In this document: in pieces, positions 53,711-62,711 of the stretch
Layout of the letters: every line of letters starts with the position of its first letter
Numbering within the stretch: position 1 is the stretch's first letter
Assembly (NCBI RefSeq): GCF_000383855.1
Contig: NZ_KB912877.1
Span: forward strand, 186,001-250,000
Source: Methylobacter marinus A45
GTDB taxonomy: Bacteria; Pseudomonadota; Gammaproteobacteria; Methylococcales; Methylomonadaceae
Length of the DNA: 64,000 bases
Reading direction: 5' to 3'
Position numbers and translations under genes: made by a program
The notes under the pieces: generated by a model
The model's input: only the letters and a program-made list of their open reading frames with translations
The model's database searches: none
Told to the model about the DNA's origin: nothing

Positions 53711-54214
53711 ATGCCTTATTTACTATTGCTGTTTCTGATCCTGATTTCCGGTTGCACCGGCCTGCCGCATGGCGTCAAACCCGTCACCGGTTTCGAAGTC
53801 AACCGATACCTCGGCAAATGGCACGAAATTGCCCGCCTCGACCACAGTTTTGAACGCGGTCTCACCGACGTCACGGCCGAATACAGCCTCAGGGACGATG
53901 GCGGGTTGCGGGTGCTGAACAGCGGTTACAACGCCGACACGGGGCAGCGCCAATCGGCCGAGGGCAAAGCCTACTTTATCGAATCGACGGATGTCGGGCG
54001 CTTGAAAGTCTCGTTTTTCGGCCCGTTCTACGGCGGCTACAACATCATTGCCCTGGACAAAGCCAACTACGGCTATGCCATGATTGCCGGTAACAGTTTT
54101 GATTATTTGTGGATCCTCGCGCGCGAACCTACCCTCGCCCCGGACATCCTGCAATCCTTGCTCGACCAGGCGCAATCGATGGGCTTCGCCACCGAGAATT
54201 TAATCTATCCCTGA
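53711..54214 (+). CDS. blc: Outer-membrane lipocalin Blc
   Basis: The 167-residue product has a lipoprotein signal with lipobox ISGC (Cys15). The lipocalin motif follows: FEVNRYLGKWHEIARLDHSFERG, with the GxW strand. Further strands (FFGPFYGGYNIIALD, GYAMIAGNSFDYLWILARE) match Blc. Blc binds lysophospholipids and helps maintain the outer membrane under stress. The gene is joined to the photolyase gene by a four-base gap. Photolyase-lipocalin pairs occur in several proteobacteria, which suggests a shared response to light or oxidative stress. Confidence 0.93.
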   Translation: MPYLLLLFLILISGCTGLPHGVKPVTGFEVNRYLGKWHEIARLDHSFERGLTDVTAEYSLRDDGGLRVLNSGYNADTGQRQSAEGKAYFIESTDVGRLKVSFFGPFYGGYNIIALDKANYGYAMIAGNSFDYLWILAREPTLAPDILQSLLDQAQSMGFATENLIYP

Positions 54215-54220
54215 TGACTT

Positions 54221-54240
54221 AAAGCCTCTTTTCCGGCTTT
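54221..54240 (+). terminator. Hairpin after blc
   Basis: AAAGCC (54221-54226) pairs with GGCTTT (54235-54240) seven bases after the blc stop. The T tract is part of the stem, so efficiency is uncertain. Confidence 0.4.
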
Positions 54241-54297
54241 GTTGACACCGTTGAACCGCTCCGTCCGTACCGGTTCTACCATGGGCGTGCGCGGGCT

Positions 54298-55344
54298 TCA
54301 GCAACAGGCTGCTCCAGACTCGACGGACAGGCTTTTATTGGGCGGCGCGCAATCGAACAGGCCGAAATGCGTGGATTTATCGCCCCATATGTCGAAGTGC
54401 CCGGCATAGCGACTGGCACCGAGCATGTCGGCGGTATTGCCGCAGACGCGCAAGGGCCGGCCGGTTTCGAAATGATGATGGTCATCCAGATCGAAAAAAT
54501 GGGGTTGTTCAGACAAAGTGCCTTTATAGACCGCGACCTGCCCAAAGTCCTCGCAACGATCTTCCAACGGCATTTTAAAAGCCCTGACCGTGATCGAACG
54601 AAAATTGACCATGCCGATTTTTGCCGAGACTTCCGGATCGTCGAGCGCGATCGGGTTGTCCTTGACGATACGGACATCGGGACAGCCCAGATCCTGCATG
54701 ATGCGACGAAAATCCTCCCAGTACAGAGCGCCGCCCAGGCATTCGCCCAGCAGAACCGGGTCCAGTTTGAGCGCAGCCGGAATGCGCCGGTCGGCATAGA
54801 CATCGGAAAAGTAAAGTTCGCCGCCGGGTTTGAGCACGCGGAAAATTTCCGCCAACACCTGTTTTTTATCCGGCGACAGATTGATAACGCAGTTCGACAC
54901 GACAACATCGATGGCATTGTCGGCAATGCCGATCGATGCGAGATCCTCGATCTGGCCCTGAAGGAACTCGACATTGGAACGCTCGTAGCCATAACGCTCG
55001 GCATGCCAGTCGCAATGGCGCCTGGCAACGTCGAGCTGCGCTTGTGTCATATCGACACCGATCACCCGACCGGTTTCGCCTACCAACCGGGACAACAAGT
55101 AACAATCGCGCCCTGAACCGCATCCCAGGTCCAATACGGTACGGCCTTCAAGCGCCGGGGGCAGCGGCGAACCGCAGCCGTAAAAGCGTGAAACCACTTC
55201 CGGATGCAGGTCGGAGAGATAGGAACGCAAATGCGTGGGCATGGCGTCGACGGTGCAACAGGCGCTGGTTTTCAAATCCTGACTGGATTTAAGCACCTCC
55301 CCGTAATAATTTTGAACAGATTCACTGATGGCGGCATCGGTCAT
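54298..55344 (-). CDS. arsM: Arsenite S-adenosylmethionine methyltransferase
   Basis: The product is 348 residues from the ATG at 55344 (MTDAAISESVQNYYGEVL), with GGAG six bases upstream. A longer frame to 55455 lacks support. SAM motif I is LDLGCGSGRD (71-80). The conserved As(III)-binding cysteines are visible: Cys29-Cys30 (SACC), Cys152 (SNCVINLSPDK) and Cys202 (GECLGGALYW). ArsM methylates arsenite to methylated and volatile arsenicals. A C-terminal Cys pair (GAACC) could be an extra metalloid site. No arsR or arsenite pump is adjacent. Confidence 0.93.
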   Translation of the reverse strand: MTDAAISESVQNYYGEVLKSSQDLKTSACCTVDAMPTHLRSYLSDLHPEVVSRFYGCGSPLPPALEGRTVLDLGCGSGRDCYLLSRLVGETGRVIGVDMTQAQLDVARRHCDWHAERYGYERSNVEFLQGQIEDLASIGIADNAIDVVVSNCVINLSPDKKQVLAEIFRVLKPGGELYFSDVYADRRIPAALKLDPVLLGECLGGALYWEDFRRIMQDLGCPDVRIVKDNPIALDDPEVSAKIGMVNFRSITVRAFKMPLEDRCEDFGQVAVYKGTLSEQPHFFDLDDHHHFETGRPLRVCGNTADMLGASRYAGHFDIWGDKSTHFGLFDCAPPNKSLSVESGAACC

Positions 55345-55520
55345 ATGGGCTCCGGATATAAATCGGGTTATTTCTGCAATAACCCGTAAATGGCACAGGG
55401 TATCGCATGTTTTTTTGAGTCGTTTAAACGCAAGATTACTTACAAGCGTGGGCAAATATTTTTTACACTGGCCCGGCTAACTCTAAATATCATGATAAAA
55501 AAGCGCAAAAACTGTAAGTA

Positions 55521-55790
55521 TTATTGCTCCATTTTCTGCAACACGTTTCTTAAAGCCTGTTGAATGCGCTCTCGGGATTGTGCGGAAAGCCTGACCGATT
55601 CAGGCAATAGCAGTTGATCGTATTTTCCGGCTGCCCGCATGATTGAACGCAGCTTTTTAACATCCTGAAGATAACGTCGGCACAGGCTGCAAAGCGAAAT
55701 ATGCAAGTAAAGCCCTAAATGCTCACGCCAAGCGAGTTTACCATCCAGTTTTTTTGAAGCCAGGAAACTGGCTTCTTTACAGGTTAGCAT
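55521..55790 (-). CDS. Soluble zinc-type anti-sigma factor
   Basis: The 89-residue product has the HxxxCxxC zinc-binding motif of ZAS anti-sigma factors (HISLCSLCRRY), preceded by MLTCKEASFLASKKLDGKL, the conserved N-terminal helix. No membrane segment is present, so it is a cytosolic ZAS protein. It is encoded 15 bases after the ECF sigma gene on the same strand, the standard arrangement. The motif could respond to thiol oxidation or zinc loss, but the signal is not known. Confidence 0.88.
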   Translation of the reverse strand: MLTCKEASFLASKKLDGKLAWREHLGLYLHISLCSLCRRYLQDVKKLRSIMRAAGKYDQLLLPESVRLSAQSRERIQQALRNVLQKMEQ

Positions 55791-55805
55791 TTCATTAGCC
55801 TCTAT

Positions 55806-56369
55806 TTAATTGAACCACTTCAGATCAAGACAATGGCGTAATTGAAGCCGCGCTCTCGACAAAATCACCCAAAAATTGTTGAGTGTCGAAATGGACATCA
55901 TTTTGCAGATATCCTCGCTCGCCATGCCATCCAGTTCACGCAGCATAAACAATTGAGCCATTTTGGTCGGCAACCGGTCGATGCAGTGCTGCAAAATGTC
56001 GATGAATTGCTCCTGCTCCAACGAGACATCCGGTTTGGACCAGGAAGATAAATCGATTTGCCAACCGCCTTGCCGGTCAAAATAATCGTTGTTAGCATCC
56101 TCTGAAAATTGATCCGCAAATCCCTGCGTCTTTTCCCTGGAGGCTTTTCGAAAATGGTCGATTATCTTATGCTTCAGGATGCCGATCAGCCAGGTCCGCT
56201 CGGATGCTTCTCCGGCGTAGCCGGCATTGGCTTTTAGAGCACCCAGCAGCGTTTCCTGCACCAAATCCTCAGCAATCTCGGGAACACGAACCCGGGCAAA
56301 GGCATAGCGATAGAGAATATCCCCATGCAAATCCAACCATTGATCAGGGGTTGACAATTTATGCGTCAT
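55806..56369 (-). CDS. ECF-type RNA polymerase sigma factor
   Basis: The product is 187 residues from the ATG at 56369 (MTHKLSTPDQWLDLHGDILY). The frame is open to 56507, but the upstream part is AT-rich and not sigma-like. Region 2 has YRYAFARVRVPEIAEDLVQETLLGAL and TWLIGILKHKIIDHFRK. Region 4 has LFMLRELDGMASEDICKMMSIST. The last helix ends RARLQLRHCLDLKWF. It pairs with the downstream zinc anti-sigma gene. No auto-regulated promoter was identified. Confidence 0.9.
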   Translation of the reverse strand: MTHKLSTPDQWLDLHGDILYRYAFARVRVPEIAEDLVQETLLGALKANAGYAGEASERTWLIGILKHKIIDHFRKASREKTQGFADQFSEDANNDYFDRQGGWQIDLSSWSKPDVSLEQEQFIDILQHCIDRLPTKMAQLFMLRELDGMASEDICKMMSISTLNNFWVILSRARLQLRHCLDLKWFN

Positions 56370-56535
56370 CTTACTAACCCCGTTGTTATTAAAATTATTT
56401 GATCCATTCCTAATGAAGACAATGTTGAAAATTGAATGCCAAGTATAAGGCAAAACAATTAAATAATTATCCACAGCAATTCTCATGCGGATAATTGCAC
56501 TTCTCATTCCGCGCCATTAACCGACCGCTCATAGA

Positions 56536-57648
56536 TCAGCCAAACGCGCCGGTCATGCCGTAAACAGCAGCGGCGCACAAGGCGGCACAGGGCAAGGTCA
56601 ACAGCCAGGACAATATAATGGATACAAACATTCGATGATGCGCCTTGCCGTTGGTCAGACCGATACCGAACAGCGAGCCCACCGACACATGCGTGGTGGA
56701 AACGGGCATGCCGAATTGGCTGGCAAAAATCACCAGCAAGGCGGTCGTCAAATTGGCGGCCAGACCTTGCCCGTGACTGATTTCGGTGATTTTGTGGCTC
56801 ATGGTCTCGGCGACGCGCCGCGCATTGATGACACCGCCTAAAGCCATCATCGCGGCGACCAAAATGATGACCCAGTGCATGCTTAGCGAGGGCGCCAGCA
56901 ATAACAATGCCGCGATTTTGGGCGTGTCATTAAGGCCGCGGGCAAAACAGACGGAACCCGCAGTCAAAAAATGCAGTTTATCCACCACGCTTTGCGCATT
57001 GATGCCCAGCACCTTGCCCGAATAACGGTCGGCGCAGGCCGCTTCGGTGTCGATGCTGAGATTAATCGACGGATTTTGCGCCATGGTCATGGCTCCCACG
57101 CCATTGTTTAAAGCTGCTTCATTTTCCACGCATAAACAGAGCGGCTCGCCTATACCCAACCGTTGCCGGACCTGCTTTAACGCCAGATAGACAAACATCG
57201 CCAGCACTACAGCAACCAATGGGCTTAACAGCAACGGCAGCACGAAATCATGCTGCAACGCGGTGAGATTCATTTCACCCCATGAGGCCAGCAAACCGCT
57301 GCCGACCATGGCCCCGAGCAAGGCATGCGTCGTGGATACGGGAAAGCCGACGCGAGTCGCCAGAATCACAGTCAATCCGGCGCCCGCGGCCACCGCGGTA
57401 ATGAAAGGAATCGACTGGATCAGGTTATCCATGACCAGGCCTTTGCCGGAAAACTTAATCAATAGCGTTTGTGCTAAATACAAGGCACAAAGTGAACCCG
57501 CCAGAGTGGTCAACGTGGCCCAGAACAAAGCCACGCGGTAAGTGGCCGCGCCGCTGCCGTACAAGGACGCGACGCCTTTAAAGTTATCGTTGGCGCCATT
57601 GGCGAAACTGAGGAAACCTACAGCCATCATCAGCAATAACAGTGTCAT
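56536..57648 (-). CDS. pit: PiT-family inorganic phosphate transporter
   Basis: The product is 370 residues from the ATG at 57648, with GGGAGGT six bases upstream. A longer frame to 57684 overlaps the previous gene. About ten membrane segments are visible. The two PiT signature motifs are present: SFANGANDNFKGVASL and CFARGLNDTPKIAALL. PiT proteins carry metal-phosphate in symport with H+ or Na+. The gene follows the DedA-reductase fusion by 20 bases and is probably co-transcribed with it. Confidence 0.9.
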   Translation of the reverse strand: MTLLLLMMAVGFLSFANGANDNFKGVASLYGSGAATYRVALFWATLTTLAGSLCALYLAQTLLIKFSGKGLVMDNLIQSIPFITAVAAGAGLTVILATRVGFPVSTTHALLGAMVGSGLLASWGEMNLTALQHDFVLPLLLSPLVAVVLAMFVYLALKQVRQRLGIGEPLCLCVENEAALNNGVGAMTMAQNPSINLSIDTEAACADRYSGKVLGINAQSVVDKLHFLTAGSVCFARGLNDTPKIAALLLLAPSLSMHWVIILVAAMMALGGVINARRVAETMSHKITEISHGQGLAANLTTALLVIFASQFGMPVSTTHVSVGSLFGIGLTNGKAHHRMFVSIILSWLLTLPCAALCAAAVYGMTGAFG

Positions 57649-57668
57649 ATCAATACCTCCCGGTTGAG

Positions 57669-59816
57669 TTACCCGCGCCGCCACGCGTGTAAGCGTTCCA
57701 GCAAGCGCAGCACGCCTTGCGGCGCATGCGCGCGTTTCCAGGCACCTGCCGCGTATTTGTTGGCTTCGGCCAAGGTCGGATAAATATGGATCGTGCCCAA
57801 CATTTTGTTCAGTCCGATACCATGTTTCATCGCCAGGACGAACTCGGCGATCAGGTCGCCCGCATGTTCGCCGACGATGGTAACGCCGAGAATCTTGTCC
57901 TTGCCGGGCCGGGTCAGGACTTTGACAAAGCCGTGCGCCTCGCCGTCGGCAATGGCTCGGTCGAGATCGTCGATGCCGTAAGTCACGACCTCATAAGGAA
58001 TGCCCTGTTCTCTGGCATCTTGTTCGTTCAAGCCAACCCGAGCCACTTCAGGTTCGGTAAAGGTCGACCAGGGAATCACCGAATAATCGGTACGGAACTT
58101 TTTGAATTGGCCGAACAAGGCGTTGACGGCGGCATACCAGGCCTGATGCGCGGCCGTATGGGTGAACTGGTAAGGTCCCGCCACATCGCCGACGGCGTAG
58201 ATATTCGGATAATTAGTTGCCTGAAAGCCATTGGTGGCGATGGTTTTCCGAGGCGACAAGGTAATACCCAATTCTTCGACGCCGTAGCCATTAATATTGG
58301 CTGCCCGGCCGATCGCGACCAACACCTGGTCGAACGGAATTTTGACCGGCTTACCCTGGTACTCGGCGATCAGGATTTTTTCGCCGTTTTCGACAATAAA
58401 TTCCCTCGCGGTGTGTTCCAGGCGTAAATCGACGCCTTCCCGTTTGAAACGCGCCATGACCGCTTCGGATACTTCGGGGTCTTCACGCATCAGCAGGCGC
58501 GGCGCCATTTCGACCACGGTGACCTGGCTGCCGAAACGGGCAAAGCTTTGGGTCAGTTCGCTGCCGATCGGACCTCCGCCGAGTATCAGCAGGCGTTGCG
58601 GCAATGTCCGCAAATGCCAGATGGTATCCGACGTCACATAGCCGATAGTGTCAATACCGGGGATGGGCGGCACAAACGGGCGCGCGCCCGCGGCAATGAC
58701 AATCGATCGCGTGCTCAGGACTTGAAGGCCATCGGCGGTTTTGATCCGGACTTCCCAGGGCGACATGATTTTGGCTTCGCCCTCGATGACATTAACACCC
58801 AGTTCCGTGTAACGCTCGATCGAATCGTGCGGTTCGACGGTTTTAATGACCGACTGCACCCGTTCCATGATGTCGGCGAAATCGAATTCCGCGCTGGCCT
58901 GTTTGATGCCGAATTCTTCGGAGCGCTTCAGATGAGACAGCCATTTGGCCGAACGGATCAGCGCCTTCGACGGCACGCAACCGGTATTCAGGCAATCGCC
59001 GCCCATTTTATGCTTTTCGATCAGCGTGACTTTGGCTTTCACGGCCGCCGCGATATAAGCTGTCACCAGTCCGCCGGAACCGGCACCGATCACGATAAGG
59101 TTATTATCGAAACGTTCGGGTTTATGCCATTGACGGTAAACCTTAAGCGCTTTAACGGTTTCGACGATTTTTTTGGCCAGCAACGGAAACAGTCCCAATA
59201 ACGCGAATGAGCCCAGCAAGGTTGGCGACAATATACCGGACAGCGATTCGATTTTCGCCAACTGGGTACCGGCATTGACGTAGACGAGCGTCCCGGCCAG
59301 CATGCCGACCTGGCTAACCCAGTAGAATGTCCAGCCACGAAGCGCCGTCAACCCCATCGCCAGATTGATCATGAAGAACGGGAAAAGCGGCACCAGGCGC
59401 AGGGTAAACAGATAAAAAGGACCGTCGCGGCTAATGCCCTCATCGATCGCTTGCAGACGGGTGCCAAAACGCGATTTAACAGCATCCCGGAACAAAAACC
59501 GCGCGGCCAGAAAAGCCAGCGTCGCGCCGATGCTCGAGGCAAAGGACACGATCACCGTGCCCCACAGTAAACCGAAAACGGCCCCACCCGCCAGGGTCAA
59601 TACCGTGGCACCGGGCAGCGACAGGCCGGTAACGGCGATATAGAGCAAGGCATAAATCACGACAGATAAACCGGGATGGGCACTGCGGTAGGATTCAATG
59701 GCCGCCTGCCGCGATTTCAAGGCTTCCAAAGTCAGGTATTGCCCGAGATCGAAGATGAAAAAAGCCGCCATCAAAGCCGCGATGACCAAGAGCAACACAA
59801 TTCTTGATGCTTTCAA
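57669..59816 (-). CDS. Fusion of DedA/TVP38-like membrane domain and pyridine nucleotide-disulfide reductase
   Basis: The 715-residue product starts at a TTG at 59816 with GGGAG seven bases upstream. Residues 1-230 are a SNARE-associated (DedA/TVP38) membrane domain, with GLSLPGATVLTLAGGAVFG. Residues 237-715 are a flavoprotein of the mercuric reductase/lipoamide dehydrogenase type: FAD motif VIGAGSGGLVTAYIAA, redox pair Cys275/Cys280 in GGDCLNTGCVPSKA, NAD motif ILGGGPIGSELTQSFARFG, and a dimerisation domain. It lacks the C-terminal Cys pair of MerA. Such fusions are known and annotated as mercuric reductase or dihydrolipoamide dehydrogenase; the substrate is unknown. Confidence 0.9.
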   Translation of the reverse strand: MKASRIVLLLVIAALMAAFFIFDLGQYLTLEALKSRQAAIESYRSAHPGLSVVIYALLYIAVTGLSLPGATVLTLAGGAVFGLLWGTVIVSFASSIGATLAFLAARFLFRDAVKSRFGTRLQAIDEGISRDGPFYLFTLRLVPLFPFFMINLAMGLTALRGWTFYWVSQVGMLAGTLVYVNAGTQLAKIESLSGILSPTLLGSFALLGLFPLLAKKIVETVKALKVYRQWHKPERFDNNLIVIGAGSGGLVTAYIAAAVKAKVTLIEKHKMGGDCLNTGCVPSKALIRSAKWLSHLKRSEEFGIKQASAEFDFADIMERVQSVIKTVEPHDSIERYTELGVNVIEGEAKIMSPWEVRIKTADGLQVLSTRSIVIAAGARPFVPPIPGIDTIGYVTSDTIWHLRTLPQRLLILGGGPIGSELTQSFARFGSQVTVVEMAPRLLMREDPEVSEAVMARFKREGVDLRLEHTAREFIVENGEKILIAEYQGKPVKIPFDQVLVAIGRAANINGYGVEELGITLSPRKTIATNGFQATNYPNIYAVGDVAGPYQFTHTAAHQAWYAAVNALFGQFKKFRTDYSVIPWSTFTEPEVARVGLNEQDAREQGIPYEVVTYGIDDLDRAIADGEAHGFVKVLTRPGKDKILGVTIVGEHAGDLIAEFVLAMKHGIGLNKMLGTIHIYPTLAEANKYAAGAWKRAHAPQGVLRLLERLHAWRRG

Positions 59817-60116
59817 GATGCGCTCCCTGCCCGTTCGAATGACGGCTTTATTAATACTGATGTTTGTAACCGGCCGGCTCTCTCTAATTGAATAATCAAG
59901 CGTGGATTCCTTTGCATAACAATGAATGATGCCTGTTAGTCGATCAATAAGATATTTGCTTACAGAACGAAAAAATTAAGACGAGAAAATTGAGCGATAT
60001 GTCTTCGCCTTTGCCCTGAATTTATGCGGCGGCTTGACACCTTTTTTAACGTTAAAGACGTCAAAAATATGACTTTGATCGCGTAATGCAAGAAGCGCTC
60101 TCGGAGCATTTGATTG
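59817..60116. other. 300-base intergenic region upstream of the DedA-reductase operon
   Basis: No gene is seen. A perfect 12-base palindrome, TTTAACGTTAAA, lies at 60045-60056, flanked by TTGAC (60034-60038) and GTCAA (60060-60064). This nearly symmetrical set could be an operator. The promoter of the minus-strand reductase gene should be in this region but was not identified. Confidence 0.35.
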
Positions 60117-61898
60117 CTATGGAACGATCCAGGAGCTGACAGGTTTAACCGGCTGCATTCCCGAAGCATCCAATTGCACCAGGTAAGCGCCTTTGGAAGC
60201 GAACCGTTGCTCGGGGCCAAGACTTAATCTCGGAAATGTGCCGGGATTTAGCGCGTTTTCCGCTTCATGTTCAATGTATTCAAGCAGATAATCGCGCGAA
60301 AAATGATCGACAACATGTTCGAGCCCATACTGCAATAAATTTAATGCGTAGTAGGTGTTGAATTGAACTCTGGCATTGGAAATTGGCAGTCTTCGGGTAT
60401 TCATCCACGCTCTGACTCTGAATGCGCGTGGATGATAGGCGGTGGGCAGTTCATAGGGATAGCTGAAATAGAGTTTTGGCGCAAGCTCTTTTGAAACGCT
60501 GGTCAAATCTGCCTGCAAGAGTTCCGACGGCAGAAAAATTTGCTCTATCGTCTGAGCCCGGGCTGCCAGTTCGCTTAAAATCGCGCTTCCCAGTTTGCCG
60601 GGCCAAACGACAACCTTGCCGATCCGGGGGTGGCTCTCCATATATTTTGTCCATTCAAGCCGAAAACTTTCCATATCCTTTACAGGAATGCTTTCAACGG
60701 CGAGCGCCTTGTCGGCACTAAGCGTTTGGATAAAAACCCGCGCCGGTTTGCTTCCTTCCGCATCGTCCGCATGAAGCACGGCAATAGGCGCTGCCGGATC
60801 CGGTTTTTTTTCTTTCAGCAGATACTTGGCGATCGCTTTGGCTTCCAATAAAAGCCCTTGATTGAAATAAATGGAATAATGGCCCGGTTGTTCAACCGGC
60901 GGTAACTGGGTTAACGGAAACAGGCAAGGCACGCTGTTTTTTTCGCAAAACTCGTGTATCGGCGCCCAGTTGCCTTCCGCCATGCCGCCGATTAAGGCAA
61001 ATACCGGTTTTTTCTGATAGTGCGCCGCCAATTCTTTCGGCCATTCCGCGGGGTTATCGGAAAGCTCCCAAACCTCATGATTCCAGATGCGGAAGGCCTT
61101 GGCGAAATCGGAACGATAACTCGGCGAAAAATTGGGATGATCCAGATTGCCTTTGGTTTCCAGATTCAACCATTCCACGAATTTTTCGATGGTCGATAGC
61201 ATCGCGTTCTTATTGTCGGCATTGGCGTTTTGACTGACCACAGTCGCGAAATAAATCGTGTTTTCGTCCACGCCGGGATCGTTGTGCGAAGAAAGATTCT
61301 TTAAATAGGCCGTCAAGCCCGCCATATCGTGATCGTTGATTTTATAACGCGGCATCAAGGAACTTAATTTTCTTCCTGAAGGATCGATGCCCTCGCGTAT
61401 GGCAAGCGCTAAGGATTCATCCGTATAGGCCGGCCGCTGGTAAGAAGAACGCATTCTTGCCCAAAAGAGTTTGGACTGGCTTTCCTTGAATAATTTTTTG
61501 AACAGATCGGCACGATCGAAACGGCGGGGATTGAAAAGGCTGGCGCCGGTTACCGGCAAAACATAGTTGCCGCCTTCACTGGAACCGTAACCGCTGCGCC
61601 GATGGCATTGAGCGCAATTGAAATGGGCATCTTTAAATTCAATGTCGCCCTCGGTTTGGCCTTGCAGCGGCTTGCCGGAAGAGTCGATGCCTTGATTATA
61701 AATCCGTTCACCGATCGCTGAATTATCGAATCGGAAGACATTAAAATAATGGTGCGCAATCCATAAGCCACCGAGCGGCAATAAAATTACAAAAAAAAGT
61801 TTTAAGCCCTTTTTTATGAGCGAGGATGATGTCAATCTGGCGTCCATTAATTTAGTTATTGCTGAATAGAGAAATAATGCCGAAAAACGACTGGCCAT
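60117..61898 (-). CDS. Membrane-anchored cytochrome c fused to a periplasmic binding-protein domain
   Basis: The 593-residue product has an N-terminal membrane anchor (about 29-48). A mono-haem cytochrome c domain follows, with CAQCH at 95-99 and a likely Met ligand in SSLMPRYK. The last 380 residues are like a type I (LivK/amino-acid ABC) periplasmic binding protein (FALIGGMAEGNWAPIHEFCEKN, APIAVLHADDAEGSKPA split). No ABC permease is adjacent. The gene is 21 bases after the SCO gene. An ATG at 61847 is an alternative start. It may sense a ligand and pass electrons; function is unknown. Confidence 0.85.
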   Translation of the reverse strand: MASRFSALFLYSAITKLMDARLTSSSLIKKGLKLFFVILLPLGGLWIAHHYFNVFRFDNSAIGERIYNQGIDSSGKPLQGQTEGDIEFKDAHFNCAQCHRRSGYGSSEGGNYVLPVTGASLFNPRRFDRADLFKKLFKESQSKLFWARMRSSYQRPAYTDESLALAIREGIDPSGRKLSSLMPRYKINDHDMAGLTAYLKNLSSHNDPGVDENTIYFATVVSQNANADNKNAMLSTIEKFVEWLNLETKGNLDHPNFSPSYRSDFAKAFRIWNHEVWELSDNPAEWPKELAAHYQKKPVFALIGGMAEGNWAPIHEFCEKNSVPCLFPLTQLPPVEQPGHYSIYFNQGLLLEAKAIAKYLLKEKKPDPAAPIAVLHADDAEGSKPARVFIQTLSADKALAVESIPVKDMESFRLEWTKYMESHPRIGKVVVWPGKLGSAILSELAARAQTIEQIFLPSELLQADLTSVSKELAPKLYFSYPYELPTAYHPRAFRVRAWMNTRRLPISNARVQFNTYYALNLLQYGLEHVVDHFSRDYLLEYIEHEAENALNPGTFPRLSLGPEQRFASKGAYLVQLDASGMQPVKPVSSWIVP

Positions 61899-61919
61899 TA
61901 ATCTTTAGGAACGTGAATT

Positions 61920-62618
61920 TTATAACTCCCGTTCCTTAGACGGGCCGGGTAACCCGATCAGGCTTTTATATTCCATGACCATATCGTTCCTGCCCAGGAG
62001 CCCCTCGATTCGTATCCAGTTGGCACCGGGCCCGGAGCGCATGAAAGTAAGCGACTTGTGGTACATTTTATTATTTCCGGTATAAGAGGCTTCGAAGGCT
62101 TTCAATATCTTGGAGACATCGTCACGGCTGCCGGTCAGAAAATGCCAGTTTTTTCCGGCTTTAAAGCGTTTGGCGTATTCGAACAGTCTCTCGGGCGTAT
62201 CCTGTTCGGGATCGATCGATATGGAAATCAGGCGGTATTCATCGCCGGCCAATGCGTCCAGTTCGGGCTGGGCGCTGGCGAAAGAAGCGCTTAGCACCGG
62301 ACAAATGGTGGAACAGGTTGCAAAGATGAACTGTACCATGACCGGCCCGCCGTAATCGATCAATTGGCGAAGGTCGACAGCGCTGCCTTCCTTATCAACC
62401 ATTTGCAAGTCAGGTATGTCGTACCTGGCCTCGCTACGCGTATAGTTTTTAACCGAAGGTTTTGCATGCTCTTCGCTGGATTGTCGAGTCGGGTTCTCGC
62501 TGGCCATGGGCTTGGGATCGGATAGCATCCAGCCCTGCATGATATCGCCGGCTAATGCGCTTTCCCCATAAAGCCATAAAAAGACAATTCCAAGAAACCA
62601 TTGATATCGTAAATGCAT
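61920..62618 (-). CDS. SCO1/SenC-family copper chaperone
   Basis: The 232-residue product has a signal peptide (cleavage near ALA-GD) and a thioredoxin-like fold. The copper-binding motif is CSTIC (Cys102, Cys106) with the distal His187 in MYHKSLTF. SCO proteins load copper into cytochrome oxidase CuA or act as thiol-disulfide factors. No oxidase gene is in view. The ATG has GGGGGG four bases upstream. The gene is flanked by the cytochrome-binding-protein fusion (downstream) and an unrecognised gene (upstream). Confidence 0.92.
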   Translation of the reverse strand: MHLRYQWFLGIVFLWLYGESALAGDIMQGWMLSDPKPMASENPTRQSSEEHAKPSVKNYTRSEARYDIPDLQMVDKEGSAVDLRQLIDYGGPVMVQFIFATCSTICPVLSASFASAQPELDALAGDEYRLISISIDPEQDTPERLFEYAKRFKAGKNWHFLTGSRDDVSKILKAFEASYTGNNKMYHKSLTFMRSGPGANWIRIEGLLGRNDMVMEYKSLIGLPGPSKEREL

Positions 62619-62643
62619 TATCCCCCCTATAAAAACAGATAAG

Positions 62644-62673
62644 CGGCGCCTTGTTCAATACAAGAGCGCCGCC
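62644..62673 (-). terminator. Hairpin between the unrecognised gene and the SCO gene
   Basis: GCGGCGC (62644-62650) pairs with GCGCCGC (62667-62673), extended by CTTG/CAAG across a one-base bulge. On the minus strand a T-rich run (CTGTTTTTATA) follows after some bases. It could partly end transcription before the SCO gene. Confidence 0.55.
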
Positions 62674-62711
62674 GATTTCCAACGGTTATGTTATAGCTTT
62701 AAATCATACGG

